Positions 54,393 through 62,453 are shown, counted from the stretch's first letter. The stretch: DNA of 64,000 bases from Candidatus Protochlamydia phocaeensis (GCF_001545115.1 NZ_FCNU01000023.1:62001-126000); one strand, 5' to 3'. Translations and numbers: made by a program. The notes: generated by a model not told the origin, from the letters alone.

Positions 54393-55449
54393 GGAACTGC
54401 TCCTGCTTAAGTTTCATTGAAAATTGCCTCCATTTTTCCAATACCTGCAGCGCCTGACCTGTTTCTAAGGCTCTTCGCGCAACGTGAATGCCCTCTTGCA
54501 GAGAAGGCGTGCGCTCGAAGACCCATAAAGCTGCCCCAGCATTGAAAATAAGGGCATCGGCAACAGCGCACTTTCGACCGGCAAAGACCTCTTTTAAAAT
54601 AGCCGCATTGGCCTGCGCATCCCCTCCTTGCAGATCAGAAAGCGAACAGGAAGGCAACCCTAAAGAAAGGGGGTCTATTTCCAAGCGTTCTTTTTTTCCA
54701 TTGCTAATATCATAGGCAATGGCGGGCCCTAAAGGGCTCAGCTCATCTAAGCCACAGCCATGAAAGACGAGCGTCCGTTTGCGGTTGCCAAGCTTTAAAA
54801 TCACTTCGCTCACTAGTTCAAGAAGAGAGGCTTGAGCAACGCCGATCAAACTGTATTCCGCTTTGGCTGGATTGAGCAGAATGCCAAGCAAATTGCAGGC
54901 AGTGGGCAGTTTCAATCCCTTTCGAATCGGTCCGAGCTTCTTCAAGCTAGGATGGTAGTAAGGCGCAAAAAGAAAGGAAATATTTGCTTCCACCAAACAG
55001 GAGCCGATTCGATCGGGAGGAATTTCCACTTCCACCCCTAAGGCTTCTAAAACATCTGCCGCCCCACTGCGGCTTGAAAGCGACCGGTTGCCATGCTTGG
55101 CAACGGGGATGCCGCAAGCGGCAGCTAAAATTGCTGAACCCGTTGAAATGTTCACTGTATTGGCCAGATCGCCCCCCGTTCCGACTATATCAAGGACAGG
55201 GTAGGGCAAGTGTACAGGCAGAGCTCGTTTAGCAAATGCTGATAAGAATCCGATCACTTCATCTGCCGTCTCTCCGCGGTATTTCAAAATGCTTAGCAAA
55301 GCGGCAGCCTGATAAGGATTCGCTTCTTCCACTATTAAATCCATTACGGCTTCAGCCTGCTGCCTAGTCAGCTCCTTCTTCGAAAACAGAAGATGGAGAT
55401 ATGATTCCAGGCCTAGCAATTCCTTTCCTAAATCCTCATATGTATTCAT
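54370..55449 (-). CDS. trpD: Anthranilate phosphoribosyltransferase
   Basis: The 359-residue enzyme joins anthranilate to PRPP. Key blocks: VLDIVGTGGDLANTVNISTG with GTGGD and NIST, VAKHGNRSLSSRSGAADVLE, and LVFHGCGLDELSPLG. The length is that of a stand-alone TrpD. Its stop overlaps trpC and its ATG overlaps the permease stop by four bases. Anthranilate should come from KynU, PRPP from Prs, both in the same operon. Confidence 0.95.
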   Translation of the reverse strand: MNTYEDLGKELLGLESYLHLLFSKKELTRQQAEAVMDLIVEEANPYQAAALLSILKYRGETADEVIGFLSAFAKRALPVHLPYPVLDIVGTGGDLANTVNISTGSAILAAACGIPVAKHGNRSLSSRSGAADVLEALGVEVEIPPDRIGSCLVEANISFLFAPYYHPSLKKLGPIRKGLKLPTACNLLGILLNPAKAEYSLIGVAQASLLELVSEVILKLGNRKRTLVFHGCGLDELSPLGPAIAYDISNGKKERLEIDPLSLGLPSCSLSDLQGGDAQANAAILKEVFAGRKCAVADALIFNAGAALWVFERTPSLQEGIHVARRALETGQALQVLEKWRQFSMKLKQEQFHEQPSLS

Positions 55450-56654
55450 TGGTGCCTCAGCAATAAAAAAAATAAAGACAGCAGCATCATTGCTAATATA
55501 AAAGGCTTCCCCCCTGCAACCTGATAAGGTCCTTGCAGGCGCTTGATATAGCGTCCGACAAAAACAATCAGAGAAGGAAGCAGACCGAATAGCAGCACAT
55601 CGGCAAATCCCCCGGCCAATCCCAATGCCTTCAAGAAGAGGTTAGGATAGAGAAGCGTACAGACTGCCGGCGGAATAAAGACTAATCCAATGACAGCCAA
55701 ATGGCTTGCCAAGCGCGAGGACGAAGATAGCTTAAGGCCATCCTTGAGGAAGTCCACAAATGAAAGCGCATTAGGCAGGAAGGACGTCAAAATTGCAAGC
55801 AGGGAAAAAACTTTTACAAATACAATGGCAAATTGAAAATGCGAGGTTTCTTCCAATAAGCCTGTGACCAATTCATTATGGCTTAAGGCTTTTTTTAGCT
55901 CGGCATAGTCTTGGCCCAAGAGTCCCAGGATGACAAAGTCCCACACAAAATAAATGAGCAGAGGAATGAAATTTCCCACTATAATAGCTATCCGGATTGC
56001 CTCTACATTTCTCTTCAAGTAATGGACAAGGCTTGGGACCAGATTTTGGTAACCGAAGCATACGAGCAAAACCGGCAAAGCGGCAACCGATGCCTTCCAA
56101 TCCATGTGCGCTAAATGGGCTAAATGGACTTGCGGCAAACCAAGCGAAATCAAGGCGGCATACAGGGCAATCAATCCAAACATCAACAGACGGTTGACAT
56201 AGACGATAAATTGAGCGCCGATATAGGTCATCGCGCTGACAATAGCCAAGCATAAAAGGATTCCGCATTCGCGCGGCAGCACGACAAAAGGAGGCAAAGC
56301 CGACAAAAGATTAACCAATATCCCTCCTCCCGCATCTAAGTAAGCTACGAACAAGCAATAGAAAAGAAATGTAAACAGAAAGCTCGTTACAATTTTGCTT
56401 GCCCTTCCTAAAATAGCTTGTGAAATAGACAGCAAATTGACCTTTCCCTCAAACCATAAAGTCGCCTCAAGAATTAAAAGGCCTGTTCCGGTTGTAAAAA
56501 AATAGCAAAGAATCATGGCCAGCGTAGAGGGAATCAAACCGGCTTTTGCACTTAAAACCGGAAGTCCAATCATCCCAGCCCCTGTACAACAGCCAGTTAC
56601 CAATAGGGTAGCTCCCAATGCACCCTCTTTCTTGGCAAGAGCGAAACTCGTCAT
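55446..56654 (-). CDS. Aromatic amino acid permease (HAAAP family, TyrP/Mtr-like)
   Basis: The 402-residue membrane protein has 10-11 segments. HAAAP hallmarks: LGATLLVTGCCTGAGMIGLP near the N-terminus (GTxIGAGxLaLP-type), LLSALPPFVVLPRECG, and the downstream VLLVCFGYQNLVPSLVHYL (conserved FG.q..v.slv.Y). TyrP homologues occur in most chlamydiae outside the operon; here one lies between trpR and trpD and overlaps trpD by four bases, so it probably imports tryptophan, kynurenine or another precursor for this pathway. Substrate is inferred. AAGG five bases before the ATG. Confidence 0.9.
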   Translation of the reverse strand: MTSFALAKKEGALGATLLVTGCCTGAGMIGLPVLSAKAGLIPSTLAMILCYFFTTGTGLLILEATLWFEGKVNLLSISQAILGRASKIVTSFLFTFLFYCLFVAYLDAGGGILVNLLSALPPFVVLPRECGILLCLAIVSAMTYIGAQFIVYVNRLLMFGLIALYAALISLGLPQVHLAHLAHMDWKASVAALPVLLVCFGYQNLVPSLVHYLKRNVEAIRIAIIVGNFIPLLIYFVWDFVILGLLGQDYAELKKALSHNELVTGLLEETSHFQFAIVFVKVFSLLAILTSFLPNALSFVDFLKDGLKLSSSSRLASHLAVIGLVFIPPAVCTLLYPNLFLKALGLAGGFADVLLFGLLPSLIVFVGRYIKRLQGPYQVAGGKPFILAMMLLSLFFLLLRHQ

Positions 56655-56905
56655 AAAAACCTTATCGATAAAAAATTAAATAATTAAATCCAGCATGAAG
56701 CTTCATGGAAAGCATAAAGGCTTTGATATCCATGTCGTCACGGCAGTCCCTTTCCTAAAACAGATAAGGGCTATTCAAATAAACGTATGAAAATGAATAA
56801 GGGAATTAACGGGCGATCGCCCACCAGACAGAGAAAGAAGAAGGGAACAAACAAATAGAGAGGCAAGACGCTTGAGCACAGGCGACTCTTTTCTTAAGAG
56901 AACAT
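56655..56905. promoter_or_regulatory. trpR-permease intergenic region with two palindromes and a micro-ORF
   Basis: The 251-bp gap carries CATGAAGCTTCATG (56694-56707), a perfect 14-bp palindrome 40 bases before the permease ATG; GGGCGATCGCCC (56811-56822), a perfect 12-bp palindrome; and a 23-codon frame on the minus strand (56662-56733) ending seven bases before the permease start. The frame reads MDIKAFMLSMKLHAGFNYLIFYR. No T-run terminator is apparent. The operon may therefore have a second, internal control point after trpR. Confidence 0.5.
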
Positions 56906-57220
56906 TCAGTCTTCATCTTTTTTACTCTTCTTATGTGATAGCAATTTTTTTAAATACTGCTTTAATTTGGGATCGATAATTTTTAACGCATTCGATCCTC
57001 TGGTAATTTGAGCAATGCTGACTTGGTATTCTTCAGCCATTTCTCTTTGCGTTAATTGCTCTTCCAATAGTCCCTTGACAATGGCATATCGGGAAGCAAG
57101 CGTTTCTCTTTCTTCAAAAGTCAAAAACACTTGAAAGAATTGATTGAGCTCTTCGGTTGAGCGCATCTTCCTGCACCACTCTAAAAACCCCCGCCATTCC
57201 TCTTCTGAGCTCATTGTCAT
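56906..57220 (-). CDS. trpR: Tryptophan operon repressor
   Basis: The 104-residue all-helical repressor fits the TrpR family: [20 protein letters not shown] then [18 protein letters not shown], and the recognition helix [14 protein letters not shown] (E. coli: GIATITRGSNSLK). The trailing helices ([18 protein letters not shown]) end with a basic tail longer than in E. coli. Residues that bind tryptophan in E. coli TrpR (Arg in the first helix of the ligand site, Arg84-equivalent in TRGSN) are retained. It should repress with tryptophan as co-repressor. A 20-bp palindrome precedes the gene, indicating self-regulation. Start: Met1 or Met3; AGAGG is just upstream. Confidence 0.93.
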   Translation of the reverse strand: MTMSSEEEWRGFLEWCRKMRSTEELNQFFQVFLTFEERETLASRYAIVKGLLEEQLTQREMAEEYQVSIAQITRGSNALKIIDPKLKQYLKKLLSHKKSKKDED

Positions 57221-57235
57221 TTCAACCTCTTTTTC

Positions 57236-57255
57236 TGTAATGGTACACCATTACA
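57236..57255. promoter_or_regulatory. Candidate TrpR operator palindrome
   Basis: TGTAATGGT and ACCATTACA are perfect 9-bp inverted repeats separated by AC, 15 bases upstream of the trpR ATG. The symmetry and place fit an autoregulatory operator covering the promoter. A TTGACA-like -35 (minus strand) lies at 57288-57293. The sequence differs from the E. coli trp operator (CTAGT..ACTAG cores). Confidence 0.75.
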
Positions 57256-57316
57256 AAATTACATTCAAGCTTTTCTTTTTTTCAGATGTCAAATCCCTTC
57301 TTTTCAAGAGCGATTC

Positions 57317-57335
57317 TTAGAAGGCGTATTAAGAC
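57317..57335. repeat. Single end of the dispersed palindromic element
   Basis: TTAGAAGGCGTATTAAGAC resembles the left end TTAGAGGGTGTATTAAAAC with two or three changes. It sits upstream of the operator and downstream of the Sel1-repeat terminator. Confidence 0.4.
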
Positions 57336-57410
57336 ATCCATAATCTTAAATAGTATGATTTGTTTGCTTAGTTATAAAAATGGAAAAATTTATTGAACCA
57401 AAGGAAACAC

Positions 57411-57430
57411 CCCTCAAATAAATTTGAGGG
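57411..57430. terminator. Terminator hairpin of the Sel1-repeat gene
   Basis: CCCTCAAAT and ATTTGAGGG form a perfect 9-bp stem with a short loop (57411-57430), 24 bases after the stop of the minus-strand gene. T-run on that strand is short (GTTTCCTTT), so it may be of moderate strength. Confidence 0.65.
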
Positions 57431-57453
57431 TGCTTGCTTATTAAAATAAATAC

Positions 57454-59133
57454 CTAGCTTGGATTAAAACCTTGTTCACATAACGCTTCCAATTTTGCCA
57501 TTTCATAAGCGTCAGGATACAAAGACTTCATCATGGCTTTTGTTGAGTAAACAAATAAATGAGTGACGGCATTCATAGCAACAAGCGCACTTGCTCTCCT
57601 TTTTCCTTGGTAAGCCAGCCTTGCACTATTTACTGCCAGTTGTCCTGCCGTTCTTAACGATGAAGGGAGAAAAGCTTTAGCAGCTAAGTTGAAGGCTGGA
57701 GAAACAAAAGAACTGACTTTTGATATAAATGGAGTGACGCTTGATTCTTTATCTAATTGGTAACGCTCAATCATTTTTTCATCTAATTGAGAGATTCCTC
57801 GTCCTGCTTTATACATAATTTTCAAATTGGATTGCGCCTCTTCCTTGCCTTGGTCTGCGGCTAATAAAAAATACTGAATGGCTTTGTCGTCTGATCGTTC
57901 CACTCCTCGTCCGCTTGCGTACAGGACACCTAGTTTAAACTGGGCATCTGCATCACCTTGATTGGCTGCTAATTGGAAATACTCCGCCGCCTTCTCATCT
58001 GATTGAGGCACTCCTCGTCCTTCCTCATACATGATTCCCAGATTGAATTGGGCATCTGTATCACCTTGATTGGCCGCTAACTGAAAATACTCGGCAGCCT
58101 TCTCATCTGATTGAGGGACTCCTCGTCCTTCGTCATACATGATTCCCAGATTGAATTGCGCCTCTACATGACCTTGATTGGCTGCTAATTGAAAATACTC
58201 GGCAGCTTTCTCATCTGATTGAGGCACTCCTTGTCCTTCCTCATACATGATTCCCAAATTGAGTTGCGCCTCTACAAGACCTTGGTCCGCCGCTAACTGA
58301 AAATACTCCGCCGCCTTCTCATCTGATTGAGGCACTCCTCGTCCATGTTTATACATGATTCCCAGATTGAATTGTGCCTCTACATCACCTTGGTCCGCCG
58401 CTAACTGAAAATACTCCGCCGCCTTCTCGTCTGATTGAGGCACTCCTCGTCCTTTCACATACATTACTCCCAGATTGCATTGAGCTTTTGCATGGCCTTG
58501 ATTGGCTGCTAATTGATAGTATTCGACAGCCTTCTCATCTGATAAAAAGACACCTCGCCCTTGCTCATACCTGGTTCCCATATGGAATTGCGCTTCCGCA
58601 TGGCCTTGATTAGCCGCTAATTGATAGTATTCGACAGCCTTCTCATCTGATAAAAAGACACCTCGCCCTTGCTCATACCTGGTTCCCATATGGAATTGCG
58701 CTTCCGCATGGCCTTGATTAGCCGCTAATTGATAGTACTTGATAGCTTCTTGGTCTGATTGAGGCACTTCCTCTCCATTCGCATACATGCCCCCTAGAGT
58801 GAATTGCGCTCTTGCATCGCCTTGGTTAGCCAAGATTTTATTGGATAAAAAAGGAGAGCCATATAAAACGACACTCTTCTTTCCGCTCCAAAAGGCTTTC
58901 CATTCCTCTTTGCTCTTTTCAATAAAAGAAGAAATAATACCCAAAGAAAATATCGCATGAGCAATGGCGAAAATTCCCATCCAAATACGCTGATTGAAAC
59001 GCACAGTTCGCTCTGATTTGCCTAATAAAATGTAAGTTTTCCCTGCATAATTTTTTGTCTCTTCTAATTCAGCGTTTTTTACAGGAACGGAATACTTGGA
59101 AGGAAGATAAGTATCTAAGAATTTTATTTTCAT
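57454..59133 (-). CDS. Sel1-like repeat (SLR) protein
   Basis: With the ATG at 59133 the product is 559 residues. After a helical hydrophobic stretch (RIWMGIFAIAHAIFSLGII, a possible membrane anchor at about 47-70) come ten to eleven Sel1 repeats of 36 residues: AQFNLGIMYxxGRGVPQSDE then KAAEYFQLAANQGxxx. Each has the AxxxLGxxYxxGxGVxxDxxxAxxxYxxAAxxG pattern. Two adjacent units are identical at the DNA level (58513-58620 and 58621-58728). The last 120 residues are helical and not repeated. Sel1-like repeats bind protein partners; in amoeba-associated bacteria they often occur in secreted effectors (e.g. LpnE, EnhC in Legionella). No classical signal peptide. The non-ATG start (59139) is rejected. 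Confidence 0.85.
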   Translation of the reverse strand: MKIKFLDTYLPSKYSVPVKNAELEETKNYAGKTYILLGKSERTVRFNQRIWMGIFAIAHAIFSLGIISSFIEKSKEEWKAFWSGKKSVVLYGSPFLSNKILANQGDARAQFTLGGMYANGEEVPQSDQEAIKYYQLAANQGHAEAQFHMGTRYEQGRGVFLSDEKAVEYYQLAANQGHAEAQFHMGTRYEQGRGVFLSDEKAVEYYQLAANQGHAKAQCNLGVMYVKGRGVPQSDEKAAEYFQLAADQGDVEAQFNLGIMYKHGRGVPQSDEKAAEYFQLAADQGLVEAQLNLGIMYEEGQGVPQSDEKAAEYFQLAANQGHVEAQFNLGIMYDEGRGVPQSDEKAAEYFQLAANQGDTDAQFNLGIMYEEGRGVPQSDEKAAEYFQLAANQGDADAQFKLGVLYASGRGVERSDDKAIQYFLLAADQGKEEAQSNLKIMYKAGRGISQLDEKMIERYQLDKESSVTPFISKVSSFVSPAFNLAAKAFLPSSLRTAGQLAVNSARLAYQGKRRASALVAMNAVTHLFVYSTKAMMKSLYPDAYEMAKLEALCEQGFNPS

Positions 59134-59347
59134 AATCAACTTTATTTTTAATAATAATTATTTAAATATTTAGAATAAATTCTACTAAAAATAAATTAAT
59201 TTTTTATTAAGATTAAATATAAACACAAAAAAGAAGACAATAAGTTTAAGAAAATATTAAAGCTCAAGTTATTACATAATTGAATGAAATCAACTCTCTC
59301 TTTATGATTCCTAGGTGTTTTAATAGCGCAGTCAAATGAGGTAATAG

Positions 59348-60433
59348 ATGAAAAAAATCATTCAATGGACGATAGGGTTTGTCCTTGGTTGTCTTCCTTG
59401 GCATTTACAAGGCTTAAATTTTATCATTCAAGATCTGGGGACATTGACAGCCGATGAAAGCTATGCCACGGCAATTAATAATCAAAATGCAGTGGTAGGC
59501 TATGCGAAGACTGGAGATCAAGTCAGCGATTTCATCTGGCAATTGGACAGCGGCTTGACCCTTCTGCCTTTTTCCTCCTCTTATCAACTGCCTTTAATTA
59601 ATAATCATAATCAAGTTGCCTGCCTATTCTGGCATCGAACCAATTATTGGTTTTTTACGAATAAACGGACTAAACATGTGTATATCTTTAACCCCGATGG
59701 ATCTTACCAAGATATTGGCGCTCCCAAGCAATGGAAGATGCAAGAATTAGAAGATTGGCAACAGTCTTCTGGTTGGGACAATAAAGAGCTAAAAATTTTA
59801 ACGATCAATGACAAGCAGCAAATCCTGCTTGCCAATTCCCACGACCTTAACAAGGCAACGCAATTTGCCATTTGGCAAAATGGCGTCTTCCAAGATGTCG
59901 ACCCCAACTTCATCAGTACCGCTTATAGCATGAACAACCAAGGCTTGATTTTAGGCAGAAGATGGATCAAAGACGACAATAGCAATATTCCCATGCTTGT
60001 CTTATACGACCCTGCTCAAGGAACCGTTACCGACATTATGAAAGACGTGAATATAGCCAGACGGGAATTAAACGACCAAGGACAAGTCATTATCTTTCAA
60101 TCCATTAAGAATCAATCTATTTATAAAGGCTTTCTATGGGATCCTCAACAAGGCTTGATCGCTTTAGAGGATTTTGCCCCTTTGGCAATAAATAACTGCA
60201 ATCAAATCATCGGATTTCAAATTTCAGAATTGCAAAGCCAAAAAATCGTCTCTCTTTTATGGAATCAAGGCGAAATCATTCCTTTAAATCTGCTTATTGG
60301 ACTTGATCAAGCGGAATCCTTATGGAGCGAAATAGAATTTCTGACGGGAATCAATGATAATGGCTATATCATTGGACAAGGCCAATTTGACGGTAAAAGG
60401 CATGCCTTTGTTCTAATTCCTTCTGGTGATTAA
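59348..60433 (+). CDS. Secreted HAF-repeat beta-propeller-like protein
   Basis: The 361-residue protein has a signal peptide (MKKIIQWTIGFVLGCLPWHL, cleavage near LQG) and about seven HAF repeats, each of the form INNxNxVVGY...xxAFIWQ: AINNQNAVVGYAKTGDQVSD, INNHNQVACLFWHRT, INDKQQILLANSHDL, MNNQGLILGRRW, LNDQGQVIIFQS, INNCNQIIGFQISE, INDNGYIIGQGQFDG. These occur in 'extracellular repeat, HAF family' proteins. The fold is a beta-propeller and the role is unknown. The protein is probably outer-membrane associated or exported. GAGGT lies nine bases upstream. It is followed by a terminator. Confidence 0.85.
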   Translation: MKKIIQWTIGFVLGCLPWHLQGLNFIIQDLGTLTADESYATAINNQNAVVGYAKTGDQVSDFIWQLDSGLTLLPFSSSYQLPLINNHNQVACLFWHRTNYWFFTNKRTKHVYIFNPDGSYQDIGAPKQWKMQELEDWQQSSGWDNKELKILTINDKQQILLANSHDLNKATQFAIWQNGVFQDVDPNFISTAYSMNNQGLILGRRWIKDDNSNIPMLVLYDPAQGTVTDIMKDVNIARRELNDQGQVIIFQSIKNQSIYKGFLWDPQQGLIALEDFAPLAINNCNQIIGFQISELQSQKIVSLLWNQGEIIPLNLLIGLDQAESLWSEIEFLTGINDNGYIIGQGQFDGKRHAFVLIPSGD

Positions 60434-60449
60434 TCGTCTTCCCTTTTAT

Positions 60450-60479
60450 GCAAAGGCGGTATCTTCGGCTCGCCTTTGC
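60450..60479 (+). terminator. Terminator after the HAF-repeat gene
   Basis: GCAAAGGCG (60450-60458) and CGCCTTTGC (60471-60479) form a perfect 9-bp stem, followed by CCCTCTCTTCTCTTTTC. Confidence 0.8.
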
Positions 60480-60681
60480 CCCTCTCTTCTCTTTTCTATT
60501 CTTGTTCCAAGATAAAAGTAAAAAAATATTTGATTTTTTTAAAATTTGCAGCTAATGATCAAGAAGATATTACTTTCTTAGAAAGTCATATTTACAAATT
60601 GCTAGTGGACGGGATCTGAGAGTTTCTCACCTATCAGCTCATTACGAATTTGTAAAAACACTAAATCCATAGGAGACAATC

Positions 60682-61200
60682 ATGTTTAAATTTTCCAAAT
60701 TGCTTGCCTTAGCAGCCCTTGCTTTCATGCCAAGCTTTTCTCATGCTGAAGCCTTTCACGGAATAGGCAATATCTTCACACTGGAACAATTTGCAGGAAA
60801 CTACGCTTCAACCAGTCAATCATCCGGGGGATCGTTGACACCTAGCTCAAGTGTCTCACAATACACTTATGATGATGCCGGACATGGCGTAGTCAATTTT
60901 TTTAGCTCTTCTGCTTTTTTAGGATCTGTCGGATCGCCATTGACAGTCCTTAGCACTAACCAAGGAAACGTTCCTCTTTTAACACGCCAGTTAACATTGA
61001 CTGATCCTGTTCATGGAGCAGGCTATGTAATCACTCGTGATTTCCCCGTTCCAGGTGCTGTGACTACAGCCGATTTCGTCGCTATTAAGCGCGGCAATAG
61101 AGTCGTAGAAATTTTTGAGAACGTCACAGGCAATTCACTAGGCAGCACATTCTTCTTGGATGGCACGAATATCGTTTACAGTGTCAGACAAGGACGCTAG
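60682..61200 (+). CDS. Secreted protein of unknown function
   Basis: Not recognised. The 172-residue product has a Sec signal (MFKFSKLLALAALAFMPSFS, cleavage HAEA). The mature part is rich in Ser, Gly, Thr, Phe and Val, with a low-complexity linker (STSQSSGGSLTPSSSVSQ) and beta-strand-like phrases (YTYDDAGHGVVNFFSSSAFL, LTLTDPVHGAGYVITRDF). It lacks Cys. It could be an outer-membrane or extracellular beta protein. AGGAG seven bases upstream of the ATG supports the start. It is flanked by terminators, so it is a single transcription unit. Confidence 0.75.
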   Translation: MFKFSKLLALAALAFMPSFSHAEAFHGIGNIFTLEQFAGNYASTSQSSGGSLTPSSSVSQYTYDDAGHGVVNFFSSSAFLGSVGSPLTVLSTNQGNVPLLTRQLTLTDPVHGAGYVITRDFPVPGAVTTADFVAIKRGNRVVEIFENVTGNSLGSTFFLDGTNIVYSVRQGR

Positions 61201-61210
61201 TTGGTCGCTC

Positions 61211-61250
61211 AAGAGGCATGCCGCCGACAGGCGCCTGCCTCTTCTTTTTT
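61211..61250 (+). terminator. Strong terminator
   Basis: AAGAGGCA (61211-61218) and TGCCTCTT (61236-61243) form an 8-bp stem with inner GCC/GGC pairing, followed by CTTTTTTC. It terminates the secreted orphan gene. Confidence 0.85.
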
Positions 61251-61254
61251 CAGC

Positions 61255-61965
61255 TTAGTTGGCGCTTGCCTGAACCGTTCCCTTCCTATTTTCTTGCAGA
61301 GGTTCTGCTCTCTTTTCTTCAGTTTGCTTGACAGGCTGCCTTAATCGCTCAATGGCATCTTCAATGACTTGCGGCTTCATTTGATCCATCTCTTCAATTT
61401 TCATTTGCTGGTGTGTTCTTAAATTATAAATCACAATTGTAGGCACTTGAGAGACCTTTAAGCTTTTAATGAGGCTGTCAAATACTGTTGTTGCCACTTT
61501 AGCCAAATCGTCATTGATAGGCTCAAGCGTCAAATTGTTCTGTTCTAAGGCTTCTTTAACATTCACTTCTGACAGCTTAGGAGTGGCGGTTGCTAATTGA
61601 AATAAGGCTTGGCGAAGCTTAAAATAAGACTCAAGAGTCTTATCCTTCCTTAAAAGAAAGGACTCATTGGCACGGGTCAGCGATTCAGTCGCAGGGGCAG
61701 GAATATCCACAAAATAAAGCTTAGCTTTTTTAATAAGATCGGGGGCAAACGGTTTTAGAACGGCATCGAGCTTGGCGCAATTTGCACACTGCCAATCCGT
61801 GAACACGTAGACTTCCGTATCCAGTTGAATTTCGCCAAATGCCATGGCTAAGCGGGTTTGATAAATTTGCCACAGCTCGCGAGGAAAAGCAAAAGACAAA
61901 CAGCATGCGCTTATCAGAAAGAAAAAACTTTTCAATATCCATCGAGAGGAAGGTTTTGGACTCAT
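61255..61965 (-). CDS. Thioredoxin-fold (DsbA-like) exported protein
   Basis: I chose the ATG at 61965 (236 residues; GGAG nine bases upstream) instead of the upstream TTG at 62034. The product has an N-terminal membrane anchor/signal (RWILKSFFFLISACCLSFAF), then a thioredoxin-fold domain: VYVFTDWQCANCAKLDAVL with CxxC (CANC), the helical insertion typical of DsbA-like folds (LTRANESFLLRKDKTLESYF) and the cis-Pro in SQVPTIVIYNL. The last 30 residues are charged (EEKRAEPLQENRKGT). It probably oxidises or isomerises disulfides in the envelope. The active-site dipeptide AN is unusual compared with PH in DsbA. Convergent with the secreted orphan. Confidence 0.85.
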   Translation of the reverse strand: MSPKPSSRWILKSFFFLISACCLSFAFPRELWQIYQTRLAMAFGEIQLDTEVYVFTDWQCANCAKLDAVLKPFAPDLIKKAKLYFVDIPAPATESLTRANESFLLRKDKTLESYFKLRQALFQLATATPKLSEVNVKEALEQNNLTLEPINDDLAKVATTVFDSLIKSLKVSQVPTIVIYNLRTHQQMKIEEMDQMKPQVIEDAIERLRQPVKQTEEKRAEPLQENRKGTVQASAN

Positions 61966-62190
61966 AAATATCTTCTCCGTTGATTTTATAGGATGTGACA
62001 AAGATCTTCCTTCATGGATAATTTTGAGATTCAAGTCAATAGAGGAAAGGAAAAGAGCCTTGCAATTATTTCAATTGTGTGAAAAAATCAATAGCCGTAT
62101 TAGATTTAAATATATAAACGTTTTTTTAAAGTTGATTGTATGATTGGATTGTCAATAAAATTTTTTTTAACCTTTAAAGGAGATTTCCTT

Positions 62191-62295
62191 ATGTGTATGG
62201 CGGCATCCCTATCCCTATCAAAGAAAATGAATAGCCTTCTTTCCATCCTCGTCTCCTTCCAGCAATGCAATTCTAATTGCAATCAACAGAATTAA
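62191..62295 (+). CDS. Small Cys-containing peptide with strong ribosome binding site
   Basis: Thirty-four codons: MCMAASLSLSKKMNSLLSI then LVSFQQCNSNCNQQN. It has a short hydrophobic core (LLSILVSF) and a tail with two Cys (CNSNC). AAAGGAG (62176-62182) is eight bases upstream of the ATG, the best Shine-Dalgarno in this part of the window. It resembles the size of chlamydial micro-proteins or toxins, but no family is recognised. It lies in a 580-bp space between genes, so it is not a shadow of another frame. Confidence 0.5.
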   Translation: MCMAASLSLSKKMNSLLSILVSFQQCNSNCNQQN

Positions 62296-62453
62296 TCCCG
62301 TTTTTCCCTTTTATTTTTACATTATTTACCTTTAAGCCAATGCCAGGCTAAAGATCTTTGAATTAAGCTGATCAGAAAAGCTTAGTTTTAAAGAAGTAAA
62401 CGCGTTTATGAGAATTCCAAGTGCTTGATTTATTTAATGTTAAGCATTTGCAT

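Noticed and set aside
57800-58760. Regular 108-bp repeats as a CRISPR-like array
   Set aside because: The period is three times 36 and the repeats encode Sel1 motifs in frame throughout, with no unique spacers.
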